From a virus, in the IMG/VR virus record IMGVR_UViG_3300029893_000038, positions 1-36,981 of that record: a stretch of DNA of 36,981 nt, one strand, 5' to 3'. The translations under genes were made by a program, and so were the position numbers. Of this stretch, positions 20,664-28,939 are shown piece after piece. Each line of letters opens with the position of its first letter. The stretch's first letter is position 1. The notes beneath the pieces were generated by a model. That model saw nothing but the letters and a program-made list of their open reading frames with translations, did no database searches and was not told the origin of the DNA.

Positions 20664-23135
20664 ATGGCTGTGAAGGTTGGAGAGTTATATTCCACGCTTT
20701 CTTTGGAGGACAAAGAGTTTAATGAATCTTTAGATTTAGCCAAGAAAGCAGCAATGGCTGCAATAGCTGCTATATCAGCCACTATGGCTGTAAGTACTAA
20801 AGAGTTCATGGCCTTTGAAAAAGGTATGAATGAAGTCTTTACCTTGCTACCTGGTATCAGCAAAGACGCTATGCAGAGCATGGAGGGTGACTTAAAGAAC
20901 TTCTCAAAAGAGTTTGGTGTGCTAACAGATCAAGCTATTCCTGCCTTGTATCAAGCACTTAGCGCAGGTGTACCTCAAAATAATGTTTTTGATTTTTTAG
21001 AAGTCGCTAACAAAGCAGCTATTGGTGGTGTAACAGATCTAGAGACAGCTGTCAACGGTATGACATCGGTCATGAATGCGTATGGCCAAGAAACTTACTC
21101 TGCAACTGAAGTATCTGATAAGATGTTTACTGCGGTGAGACTAGGCAAGACTGACTTTGAGCAGTTATCTAACTCGCTGTATAACGTCATACCGACATCC
21201 TCTAGTTTAGGAGTTTCATTTGATGATGTAACAGCAGCTCTAGCAGCTATGACAGCTCAGGGTACTCCTACTAGTGTTGCTACAACTCAGCTCAGGCAGA
21301 TGTTTGTTGAACTCTCAAAAGAAGGTAGTAAGACCGCAGATGTTTTTGAACACATCGCTGGAGTTAGTTTTCAGGAGTTTGTTGAAGAAGGGAATAATAC
21401 CCAAGATGCTCTTAAACTGTTGGAACAGTATGCGAACGACAGCAATATCAGGATATCTGACCTGTTTGGCTCTGTTGAAGCTGGAAATGCAGCTCTCCAG
21501 CTTACGGGCAAAGGTACTGAAAGTTTTAGCAACGCACTAGATGAGATGGCCAATAGTGCCGGGGCTACAGAAATGGCTTATCAACAGATGGATGATACAC
21601 TAGCAAGATCCTGGGATCGTATCAAAGCGTATTTTGAGGTCATGATGATTAACTTGGGAGAGAAGTTGGCTCCATCTCTAAAGAATCTGGCAGAATGGCT
21701 GGAGTCTAATATGCCACAGATTGAAGCTGCTTTAGCAGCAGTTTTTACTGTGATCATAGAAGGTGCTAAATTATCAAGCGCACTAATTATAGGTGTGGTG
21801 GACATTTTGAAATGGGCCAAAGAAAACATAGATTGGATTGGACCAGGAGTGGCAGCTGTTTTCACTACAGTAGTTATTGGGGCGCTTAAGAAAACCGAGT
21901 GGCAGGCTACAAAGACAGCTATTAAAGTTATTCTTGTGTGGTTGCCTGTTATTGCACTTGCAGCCGCAATTGGAGCGGCAATCGCAGGGTTAGCTTATCT
22001 CTGGAAGAAGTATGGGGATCAAATTGTTTTAACCGCACAAAACATGAGAGATAGGATCCAGTACAGCATAGAGTACTTAGTAATACGTGTTAAAAGTTCT
22101 GTTTTAAGTATACAGAAAGCCTTTTGGGATATGATTGATAGGATACTAGAAAAGCTAGAACCATTCATGCGATTCCTCCCAGACAGCTGGCAAGATGCTT
22201 TTAATAGCATGCATGATTCGACTCGCACCAAGAGTCAGGATATAGAACGTGAATTAGATAGTTTAGGTCAAAAGGCTGATGATACAGCAAGACGTATTGA
22301 CTTAGCAAATGAAGGTATTCGCAGTGCCTGGACCAAGACAAGTGATCACACCAAAGAAGAATCAGAAAAGATGGGCCATGCAGTTGATGCTAGTGGTAAT
22401 TTGATAGTTGATAGCCTTGGTAGCTTAAGTGATAAACTTGGATTTACAAGTTTATCAACTGAAGAAACGACAGAATATATAGGTCAATTTGATGATGTAT
22501 TAAACCAAGCAAGTCTATCTAATTATGCTTTCGCCGACTCTTTGAATGGGACAACTGATGCATTAGCTGGGCAAACATCTGCAACAGCATCTTTAGTTTC
22601 GGAGCAAAACAACTTAGCAGTAGCAACAGAAAAGGCCAATGAAGCTATTAGGCATCAAGCTACACTAGCAGGAGGAGACGTCTATCAATGGGGTATTCTA
22701 GGTGCAGCCGAGAGAGCATCTGAAAGAGATCAGACAGTAGAAGAAATGCTTATGGATGTAGCTGAGACATACTTAGAGAGAGTACCAGGAGCAAGTTGGA
22801 ATGACGCTATGAATGTAGCAGGAAGCAGCTTCGGTTTAAGTGAAGCGGACTTAAAGCGTATGGATATCCCAGGTTTAGCTGCAGGAGGAACGGTGGTGAC
22901 TTCAGGACTAACTCTTGTTGGCGAGAGAGGGCCTGAAATACTGAATCTACCAAAAAGCTCACAAGTCATACCTCTTGAAACACGGCATACTGAAGCAGAA
23001 ACATCAGACAACACAGAAGTGCATCTGCATATTGGAACACTCATTGCTGATGATTACGGACTAAAGCAGCTAGAAAGAAAACTAAGACAGTATCGTATAC
23101 AAGAAGATCAACGATTAGGGGTGAGTTGGGGATGA
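20664..23135 (+). CDS. tail tape measure protein (TP901 family)
   Basis: An 823-residue protein from ATG 20664 (AGAGAGGTG upstream). Residues about 55-250 carry the TP901-type core (FEKGMNEVFTLLPGIS, DQAIPALYQALSAG, GVTDLETAVNGMTSVMNAYG, QLRQMFVELSKEG). Two hydrophobic segments occur, near 28-50 and 420-450 (VIALAAAIGAAIAGLAYLW), used for DNA passage through the membrane. The C-terminus has GLAAGGTVVTSGLTLVGERGPE, a common tape-measure ending. Its length sets tail length. It overlaps the next gene by 4 nt. Confidence 0.95.
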   Translation: MAVKVGELYSTLSLEDKEFNESLDLAKKAAMAAIAAISATMAVSTKEFMAFEKGMNEVFTLLPGISKDAMQSMEGDLKNFSKEFGVLTDQAIPALYQALSAGVPQNNVFDFLEVANKAAIGGVTDLETAVNGMTSVMNAYGQETYSATEVSDKMFTAVRLGKTDFEQLSNSLYNVIPTSSSLGVSFDDVTAALAAMTAQGTPTSVATTQLRQMFVELSKEGSKTADVFEHIAGVSFQEFVEEGNNTQDALKLLEQYANDSNIRISDLFGSVEAGNAALQLTGKGTESFSNALDEMANSAGATEMAYQQMDDTLARSWDRIKAYFEVMMINLGEKLAPSLKNLAEWLESNMPQIEAALAAVFTVIIEGAKLSSALIIGVVDILKWAKENIDWIGPGVAAVFTTVVIGALKKTEWQATKTAIKVILVWLPVIALAAAIGAAIAGLAYLWKKYGDQIVLTAQNMRDRIQYSIEYLVIRVKSSVLSIQKAFWDMIDRILEKLEPFMRFLPDSWQDAFNSMHDSTRTKSQDIERELDSLGQKADDTARRIDLANEGIRSAWTKTSDHTKEESEKMGHAVDASGNLIVDSLGSLSDKLGFTSLSTEETTEYIGQFDDVLNQASLSNYAFADSLNGTTDALAGQTSATASLVSEQNNLAVATEKANEAIRHQATLAGGDVYQWGILGAAERASERDQTVEEMLMDVAETYLERVPGASWNDAMNVAGSSFGLSEADLKRMDIPGLAAGGTVVTSGLTLVGERGPEILNLPKSSQVIPLETRHTEAETSDNTEVHLHIGTLIADDYGLKQLERKLRQYRIQEDQRLGVSWG

Positions 23136-23479
23136 AGCTAGGTGATACCGTGATTGCCACACCACATGATTTTAAAATTATTGAACAAGAGATAGTACGT
23201 GAAGGTCGCCTGGCTTCAGGCAAGTTAGTTAAAGATGTTGTGGCTGTGAAAAAGAAGTTTTCATGTAAGTATAATGTGCTAACTGGAGCAAAGCTCGAAG
23301 AGATCATGACTGAGTATGATAAGCATGAGTTTCTGCCTTTTGAATATGATGACAGAGGCACTACCAAGACTACTTTAGTATCTTTTTCAGAAGTGCCTCG
23401 GTCATTATTGGTTAAGAAAGCTGGAGAAGCAGATAAGTGGCTGTACGTTAGGGTACAGTTCGAACTGATAGAACAGTAG
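23132..23479 (+). CDS. small tail/baseplate protein
   Basis: A 115-residue strand-rich protein starting in ATGA overlap with the tape measure stop. It begins MKLGDTVIATPHDFKIIEQEIV and contains KFSCKYNVLTGAKLEEIMTEYDKHEFLPFEY, a pattern seen in short distal-tail-type proteins after tape measures in Clostridia phages. No catalytic motif is visible. The assignment as a tail component rests mainly on position. Confidence 0.7.
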   Translation: MKLGDTVIATPHDFKIIEQEIVREGRLASGKLVKDVVAVKKKFSCKYNVLTGAKLEEIMTEYDKHEFLPFEYDDRGTTKTTLVSFSEVPRSLLVKKAGEADKWLYVRVQFELIEQ

Positions 23480-23541
23480 GTGTAGGCCTTCAGGGCAGAA
23501 GATTTACTTTGATAGTAATACCATGTAGTGGGGGGTATGTC

Positions 23542-24177
23542 ATGCGCCAGGTATCAGGTAACTTTAAAACAGCTATAGATAGTGCTAAGCGCCAGGTTCG
23601 TGCAAGGGTGCATCTGGACTTGGTGGGCAACTTCGTGGACGAAGGCGCTAGTGCAACTGCAAGTTCAGAAGCAGACAGTGTGTCTACCCCTGCAGCTCAG
23701 ACTATAGATGCTTACACTACTCCCAGACGGAAGTGGGCGGCGGTTGGCCATTTTATGCTAGATGGTACTTATCATCCTTTGCCAGCTGATGGTTCTGAGC
23801 AGGCAGGTTGGTGGGGGAATAAAGACACGAGTAAGGAAGCAGCAGTATATGAAGAATCCATTGGAACCTTCACCCGTAACTCAACAGCATACAACCCCGA
23901 AACAGGTGAAGAGGTTGCGATAAATGAGCCTAGATTTGTAGGTAACCCCGTTGCCTACTTTAGCGAAGAAGGTACTATCAACCTCATAGCAGATCCCATC
24001 TTTGCTGATGGGTTAAATAGTTGGACGATAGAAGGTAATGTAAGCCTGCTAACTGAGAAATATAAAGGTAAGCCTGTGGCGAAACTAACATCTCCTACAG
24101 ATGCTCTCTTGAAACAAGAGATAAGCGTGACAGGTGGAACCGTCTATACCCTGAGCTTTGCGCGCAAAAATACCTAA
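23542..24177 (+). CDS. N-terminal portion of a baseplate/tail protein, probably truncated
   Basis: A 211-residue protein from ATG 23542 (GGGGGG upstream). It starts MRQVSGNFKTAIDSAKRQVRARVHLDL, the usual opening of large siphovirus baseplate proteins, then a segment with KWAAVGHFMLDGTYHPLP and the LamG/CBM-like approach FTRNSTAYNPETG, EEGTINLIADPIFADGLNSW. It stops abruptly within a predicted strand (GGTVYTLSFARKNT), as if the rest were cut off. The hub protein at 26465 looks like the missing remainder, separated by the DGR-derived cassette. Confidence 0.7.
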   Translation: MRQVSGNFKTAIDSAKRQVRARVHLDLVGNFVDEGASATASSEADSVSTPAAQTIDAYTTPRRKWAAVGHFMLDGTYHPLPADGSEQAGWWGNKDTSKEAAVYEESIGTFTRNSTAYNPETGEEVAINEPRFVGNPVAYFSEEGTINLIADPIFADGLNSWTIEGNVSLLTEKYKGKPVAKLTSPTDALLKQEISVTGGTVYTLSFARKNT

Positions 24178-24193
24178 CAAAGTAGGTGGTAAT

Positions 24194-25831
24194 ATGCTAG
24201 AAGTTATGTACTATGGAAAGATCAATAGCCCTGCAACGTACTTGACTACCAGTATTGATGAGGTCCAAACAGAGATCGCAGTGGCTGACACGAGTAAACT
24301 GCCTGCCGCACCTAACTTAGTAACTCTTGGAGCCGGGGGAGCTGCAGAAACTATCCGCTACAACGGTATACTTGGTAACACTTTACTCAATGTTGAGAGA
24401 GGGTTCCAGGGAACGGCAAAGGTTTGGGCTTTAGGCACCAAAGTGGCCCGTAACTTCACTGCATATGACTATGATGTAATCATAAACAACATTCTGGCCT
24501 TAGAGCAAAATATAACCACTCCCGCGCCTATCTATGGTGTTACATGGGATAAGGGTTCTGTTTCGACACTTACTCGCACTGATGATGCTATTGGTTTTGT
24601 GGCAAACGTTGGAGTTGATGGCCAGCTTGTTGACAATGATTTTGACTCAGCAGATATATTTGGCGACATTTCAGAAGTGACTGACGTACAAGGTAATGTA
24701 TTTATGCGTATCCCCAAATTTTATATACAGAAGATTGAGGGTGCTAATTTACGACTTTGGCGCGTCTCAAAACAAAGATATTCTGGTTTTTATCTACCTT
24801 GGTGTTTTTGGAACTTTGAGAACAATAGAGAGTTGCCATATATAGATATTGGTAAACACAAGGCTACTTTGAGTGCTGATAGTAAGCTAGAATCAAAGCC
24901 GGACAAATATCCACTTATTAATACTAATATAGTCCAGATGCGTACCTATGCACGCAATAACAATGCTAATGGGCTCGAAGGGTATCAACAGTTAGACGTA
25001 CACACCTATGACGTGTTGCAGACCTTGATGCGTATAGAGTTTGCAAATCTTAACACACAATCCGTTATGGCAGGATATACGACTGGTCGCTATGGAGTTG
25101 AATCTGAACTAGCTGTGATCACGGAAATAGGCACAAATAGGATAGTTGTGTCAAATGCTACCGCAGCCAATTATAGGGCAGGCCAAACCGTCTCAGTAGG
25201 TACAGCTAGATACGGCACTCAAGTTTTTTATGGTAGAACAATAACCGCCATAAGTGATTACGATGTAGATAATAAGGCGATACACTTCGATGGAGCACCA
25301 GTCGATATAGCTGTAGGAAATTTCCTGCAGAATACCGGTTGGAAAAACGGTTTCAGCCGTAGCATAGCAGCATCATCTGGTAGTTTAGTTAGTAATAGTG
25401 ACGGTAAATACCCTTGCTCTTACAGGGGCATAGAGAGCCCATACGGAGACGTTTGGCAGTTTGTCGATGGTATCAATATCAACGAATTTCAAGCATGGGT
25501 AACAGAGAATCCTGAAGATTATGCTAGTAACGTGTTTGCTAATCCGTACAAGCAACTAAGCTATCTGAACGCAGGAGTGAATGGCTATGTAATGTCGATG
25601 GGATATGACATTACTTTTCCCTTCGCTGAACTACCCACTGCTGTAGGTGGGAACAGTTCAGCTTATTATGCAGATTACTACTATCAAGCAACCGGACAAA
25701 GAATTGCCCTTGTTGGTGGCTACTGGACCGATGGGGTTGGTGCGGGTCCGTCGTGTTGGCCCTTGAACACTTCGTCTTCGGGCGCGAGCGTGGTTTTTGG
25801 CGGGCGGCTTCTTAAAAAACCTCTTGTTTAA
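24194..25831 (+). CDS. DGR target: tail fibre with C-terminal C-type lectin variable domain
   Basis: A 545-residue protein from ATG 24194. The N-terminal 120 residues (YYGKINSPATYLTTSIDEVQTEIAVADTS, ETIRYNGI, VARNFTAYDYDVI in blocks) form a structural head used to anchor fibres. The C-terminal half has formylglycine/C-type-lectin features (SYRGIESPYGDVWQFVDGINI, ELPTAVGGNSSAYYADYYY) and ends RIALVGGYWTDGVGAG ... FGGRLLKKPLV, the typical end of DGR-diversified receptor-binding proteins. The final coding part is the variable region. The gene would determine host adhesion specificity. Confidence 0.88.
   Translation: MLEVMYYGKINSPATYLTTSIDEVQTEIAVADTSKLPAAPNLVTLGAGGAAETIRYNGILGNTLLNVERGFQGTAKVWALGTKVARNFTAYDYDVIINNILALEQNITTPAPIYGVTWDKGSVSTLTRTDDAIGFVANVGVDGQLVDNDFDSADIFGDISEVTDVQGNVFMRIPKFYIQKIEGANLRLWRVSKQRYSGFYLPWCFWNFENNRELPYIDIGKHKATLSADSKLESKPDKYPLINTNIVQMRTYARNNNANGLEGYQQLDVHTYDVLQTLMRIEFANLNTQSVMAGYTTGRYGVESELAVITEIGTNRIVVSNATAANYRAGQTVSVGTARYGTQVFYGRTITAISDYDVDNKAIHFDGAPVDIAVGNFLQNTGWKNGFSRSIAASSGSLVSNSDGKYPCSYRGIESPYGDVWQFVDGININEFQAWVTENPEDYASNVFANPYKQLSYLNAGVNGYVMSMGYDITFPFAELPTAVGGNSSAYYADYYYQATGQRIALVGGYWTDGVGAGPSCWPLNTSSSGASVVFGGRLLKKPLV
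25704..25812 (+). repeat. DGR variable region (VR)
   Basis: Begins TTGCCC and covers the last part of the lectin domain. Aligned with the template remnant at 25886-25920, it matches 31 of 35 positions; the four differences (25710, 25721, 25728, 25730) are all at template adenines. The following stretch 25732-25812 has only 4 adenines in 81 bases, as expected after A-directed mutagenesis. The right-hand limit is estimated from the GC-rich end, since the template copy is lost. Confidence 0.85.
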
Positions 25832-25836
25832 GGGGG

Positions 25837-25858
25837 TCTGGGGGAACTATCCCCCAGA
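25837..25858 (+). terminator. GC hairpin downstream of the VR (DGR target hairpin or terminator)
   Basis: TCTGGGGG (25837-25844), AACTAT, CCCCCAGA (25851-25858), starting 6 nt after the target gene's stop. DGR targets characteristically carry a short GC-rich hairpin just past the variable region that supports retrohoming. No T-run follows, which favours that role over termination. Confidence 0.65.
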
Positions 25859-25885
25859 TAAATAATAGGGATATGAGGTGTGCGC

Positions 25886-25920
25886 TTGCCCATGTTGGTG
25901 GCAACTGGAACAATGGGGTT
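25886..25920 (+). repeat. truncated DGR template repeat (TR) remnant
   Basis: This 35-nt stretch (TTGCCCATGTTGGTGGCAAC and on through GGAACAATGGGGTT) matches the VR start except at four adenines (25892, 25903, 25910, 25912), which read T, T, C and G in the VR. Homology ends at the ATGGGG that is shared with the reverse-transcriptase coding sequence. The remaining two thirds of a normal template are missing. Confidence 0.85.
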
Positions 25921-26158
25921 TCGCTTTTTTCGTCACAAAACTATCTTAAGAAAGCGTAATGCCTTAAGGATTAGACGGAGGCTGACCAAGATAAAGAAAA
26001 AGGATAGGTTAAATTACCTTGATGCTTGTGCTATCATATCCTACTGGGGCTGGATAAAATACAGCGACAGTTACGGTTTTTATCACAAGTATTTCAGCTC
26101 AATAGTAAAAATAGAACTAGCTAAAGAGGTGGTGAGCAGACATGCCAAAGCCAATTAG
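25914..26158 (+). pseudogene. DGR reverse transcriptase, C-terminal fragment only
   Basis: From the ATGGGG junction the frame reads MGFRFFRHKTILRKRNAL, then KIKKKDRLNYLDACAIISYWGWIKYSDSYGFYHKYFSSIVKI and EVVSRHAKAN in order: the end of the palm and the thumb region of DGR reverse transcriptases. The upstream catalytic part, including the YxDD aspartates, is absent. An open frame extends back into the template remnant (GTG 25880), so a 92-residue fusion could be made, but it would be catalytically dead. Its end overlaps the next small gene by 17 nt. Confidence 0.85.
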
Positions 26159-26309
26159 ATATGTGCCGATTCCTGAATTCAACCAAGAAACACAAGCAGT
26201 GTTTCAGACCGCCCCAGTAGATATGGGAGACTATATCGAGGTCGGGATTACAGTTATAGATCTCCCACAGGATGATGAGGTAGGAGATGGCTATGAACAT
26301 GAACAGTGA
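26142..26309 (+). CDS. small tail-region protein
   Basis: A 55-residue protein (MPKPIRYVPIPEFNQETQAVFQ, PVDMGDYIEVGITVIDL) from ATG 26142, with AAAGAGGTGGTGAG upstream inside the RT remnant. Short proteins of this pattern accompany fibre genes in Clostridia phages. It is acidic at the C-terminus. No function is assigned. Confidence 0.7.
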   Translation: MPKPIRYVPIPEFNQETQAVFQTAPVDMGDYIEVGITVIDLPQDDEVGDGYEHEQ

Positions 26310-26475
26310 CATCTACTATGAACTACTTACCTTGATTGACCAGCAAGAGCAGACTATCACACAGCAAAACAAGCTAATCAAACAGCTCATTGAACAGAAC
26401 ATAGAAGCAGAAAGTATCATCAGTGCAGCATTGAAAAGTCTGACAGTTTCGGAGGAGGTGAACAATGGTGTTTAA
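26293..26475 (+). CDS. small coiled-coil protein
   Basis: A 60-residue, fully helical product (ELLTLIDQQEQTITQQNKLIKQLIEQ) with heptad-like hydrophobics, from ATG 26293 6 nt after TAGGAG. ATG 26287 and 26299 are also possible starts. It overlaps its neighbours on both sides. It could bundle with fibre or baseplate proteins; this is a guess from position. Confidence 0.65.
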   Translation: MNMNSDIYYELLTLIDQQEQTITQQNKLIKQLIEQNIEAESIISAALKSLTVSEEVNNGV

Positions 26476-28939
26476 CCAAGATGCATTTAACGCAACCACA
26501 CAGATGCTAGAGCTTACGGAACTGTCAGGCATAGCTGTAGTCTGGAGAGACGACTTAGGCGCTATAATCGACATAGAAGATTTAGGGGCTACCTTTGGTC
26601 AAGACTGGTTAGAGGACAGTTATCAGTTGATATCACCTCAAAACGCGCACAGTGCTGAGATTGTGACAGGATATATAGGTAGACCGGGAGAGATGAGACT
26701 AGCACTACCACAACTAGAACCTAAACCATATCCTACTAGCTTTATAGTTGGCACCCGAGAAGCAGAAAAGTTAGGCATAAGTCTAAGTGAAGATTTACCC
26801 AGCGAGTGGATCGCGTATGGTTGGTTTAAGCCTGATTGGGCTAGTACAATTGACAGAGCAACTAATCCTTCTATTTTTAATCTCAGAAATCCAAGCGACA
26901 CAGCTAAGGCATATCAATTCTACTATGAAACAGCAACAGATAGGATTAGATTCTATAGGCAAGGGCTTAGTGCTGTATATTCTAATGCTTTAACCTTTAC
27001 TGAAGGTGATAGCATATTTTGGGCTATACTTGCTACGACCCAAGCACATGGAGATATTTCCGCAGGATTAAATATGTTTATTGGTATAAATGGAGGAACG
27101 TTAACACCGTATTATACCAACCATATTACCACAACTTTTACAGGCATCACGGAAAGTGCTATTGGGGGCTATTACTCTGTAACAGGCTACGAACTTAATG
27201 GTGCCATCGATTTCATCAAAATAGACAACATTCAAGCCCTAGAAGCAGGCGGAACTACGGTAAATAGCGATTACATTCAGTCTTTATATGAGGTGGAAGG
27301 TTATTCAGAAGTCACCGAAGCAACAATATTCCGTGCACCTTTTGATAATAGCTTGACTATGCAACGTGCATCGACCGAGATACTCACAGTCACCTTTCCC
27401 GCCCGAAAGGTCAAAACCTTCTGGTGGCATGGTGATTCAGTCAGAGGCTTCTATCCAGTAGATTTTACTGTTGAATACCATCGTAATGATACTGATGAGT
27501 GGGTTGTGGTTGCTGATGTGAAAGGATACGATAGCACCTACTGGGAATATCACTTATCTCAGATAACAGATCAAATTGTGGACAAGATCCGGTTAACTGT
27601 GACAAAGGTTAGTCCTCCTGGATCAAAAGTAACAATATTAGAATTCGATGCAACAGTCACAGAAACTTATGAAGGCGATGATATCGTCTTTTTGTCTGTA
27701 TTGGAAGAGATGGAGGGAGAAACAGGGACATTACCAATTGGCAATATCAGCGCAAATGAAATAGATCTAAGTTTTAATAATATAGATGGACGGTTTTTCC
27801 CAGGTAACACTGATTCACCTTACTATGGGTTGCTTAAGCCAAATCGCAGGCTAAGACCTTACCTGGGTGTAGTGCTGGCAAATGGTTCTGTTGAATATGT
27901 ACCCCTGGGAGTGTTTTGGACTGGTGACTGGTCTACCCCTGCAACTGGGATAGAAGCAAGGACCTCGGGTCAGGATTTAATGAAGTTCTTAGCTGAGAAA
28001 ACTTTTAGCACATCACAGGTATACCAAAACGAGAATCTTTACGAATTAGCTGTTATCGTTCTCCAGGACTATGGTTTGATAGATATGGATTACGAAATAG
28101 ATCCGAAACTTAAGGAGTACACAGTACCATACGCATGGTTTGAGCCGATGAGTTATAGGAACGCACTTAAATTAATTGCAGAAGCAGGGCTAGCAATAGT
28201 ATATATGGACAGAGACGGCATGCTAAGGATCAAGTCTTATGCTAACTTGGCTGATGGTACAGCTGTAGGAGTTATTAATGATCAGACACATATCTTTACA
28301 AGCGATAACCCACAGCGTAATAGTCAGGTGGTTAACACTGTTGAGGTAGAAGCAAGGCCTTTGCGACCTGATATGATGCAAACTATTTATGAGCAGATGG
28401 AGACAATCCTAGTACCAGCTGGTCAGACTAAGAGTATAACTGTTTTCTATACCGAACAACCGGCAATAGATGTACAGGATCCTGTTCTGTCCGGGGCCAC
28501 TAACATAGTGATAGACTCCTGGACTGCATATGCTTGGGGTGGCACTCTTGTGCTGAGCAACCTTGGAGCTACCGATGAAGAGATTACATTTACTATAGAC
28601 GGCATACCGCTAGTTGAAGCCGGGCGTATACTTGGAAGGTCTAAAAATATCCAAAGAGTCATTGAAGAAGGTGTCATTAGAGGTAAAACAATCCGCAACG
28701 ACTTAATCCAGACTCAAGGTCTTGCTCAAACTATAGCTGATTTAGTGTTAGTAATCTGGTCTAATGCTGCTAAAGATGTGATTAGCCAGGTACGTGGTAA
28801 TCCAGCAGTAGAAATAGGGGATAGAATTACTTGGTCAGATATTAGAGCAGCTGTAAGTGGTGATCATGTGATAGTCAGGCAACAGATGGAGTTCGATGGA
28901 GGACTCAAAACAGAGATCACTGGAAGGAAGGTGGAGTAA
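26465..28939 (+). CDS. baseplate hub / tail-associated protein with LamG-like domain
   Basis: An 824-residue tail protein from ATG 26465 (TCGGAGGAGGTG upstream). Residues about 110-265 look like a LamG/concanavalin-type sandwich (EWIAYGWFKPDWASTIDRATNPSIFNL). Residues about 300-400 (FPARKVKTFWWHGDSVRGFYPVDFTVEY) resemble a discoidin-type segment. The C-terminal half (ISANEIDLSFNNIDGRFFPGN, ALKLIAEAGLAIVYMDRDGMLRIKSY) is the hub-like module of siphovirus baseplates. It likely completes the protein started at 23542. No peptidase motif is seen. Confidence 0.82.
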   Translation: MVFNQDAFNATTQMLELTELSGIAVVWRDDLGAIIDIEDLGATFGQDWLEDSYQLISPQNAHSAEIVTGYIGRPGEMRLALPQLEPKPYPTSFIVGTREAEKLGISLSEDLPSEWIAYGWFKPDWASTIDRATNPSIFNLRNPSDTAKAYQFYYETATDRIRFYRQGLSAVYSNALTFTEGDSIFWAILATTQAHGDISAGLNMFIGINGGTLTPYYTNHITTTFTGITESAIGGYYSVTGYELNGAIDFIKIDNIQALEAGGTTVNSDYIQSLYEVEGYSEVTEATIFRAPFDNSLTMQRASTEILTVTFPARKVKTFWWHGDSVRGFYPVDFTVEYHRNDTDEWVVVADVKGYDSTYWEYHLSQITDQIVDKIRLTVTKVSPPGSKVTILEFDATVTETYEGDDIVFLSVLEEMEGETGTLPIGNISANEIDLSFNNIDGRFFPGNTDSPYYGLLKPNRRLRPYLGVVLANGSVEYVPLGVFWTGDWSTPATGIEARTSGQDLMKFLAEKTFSTSQVYQNENLYELAVIVLQDYGLIDMDYEIDPKLKEYTVPYAWFEPMSYRNALKLIAEAGLAIVYMDRDGMLRIKSYANLADGTAVGVINDQTHIFTSDNPQRNSQVVNTVEVEARPLRPDMMQTIYEQMETILVPAGQTKSITVFYTEQPAIDVQDPVLSGATNIVIDSWTAYAWGGTLVLSNLGATDEEITFTIDGIPLVEAGRILGRSKNIQRVIEEGVIRGKTIRNDLIQTQGLAQTIADLVLVIWSNAAKDVISQVRGNPAVEIGDRITWSDIRAAVSGDHVIVRQQMEFDGGLKTEITGRKVE

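Noticed and set aside
20591-20881. Longer version of the minus-strand moron starting at 20881
   Set aside because: The upstream part is antisense to the tape measure gene; the ATG at 20590 has its own ribosome site and promoter.
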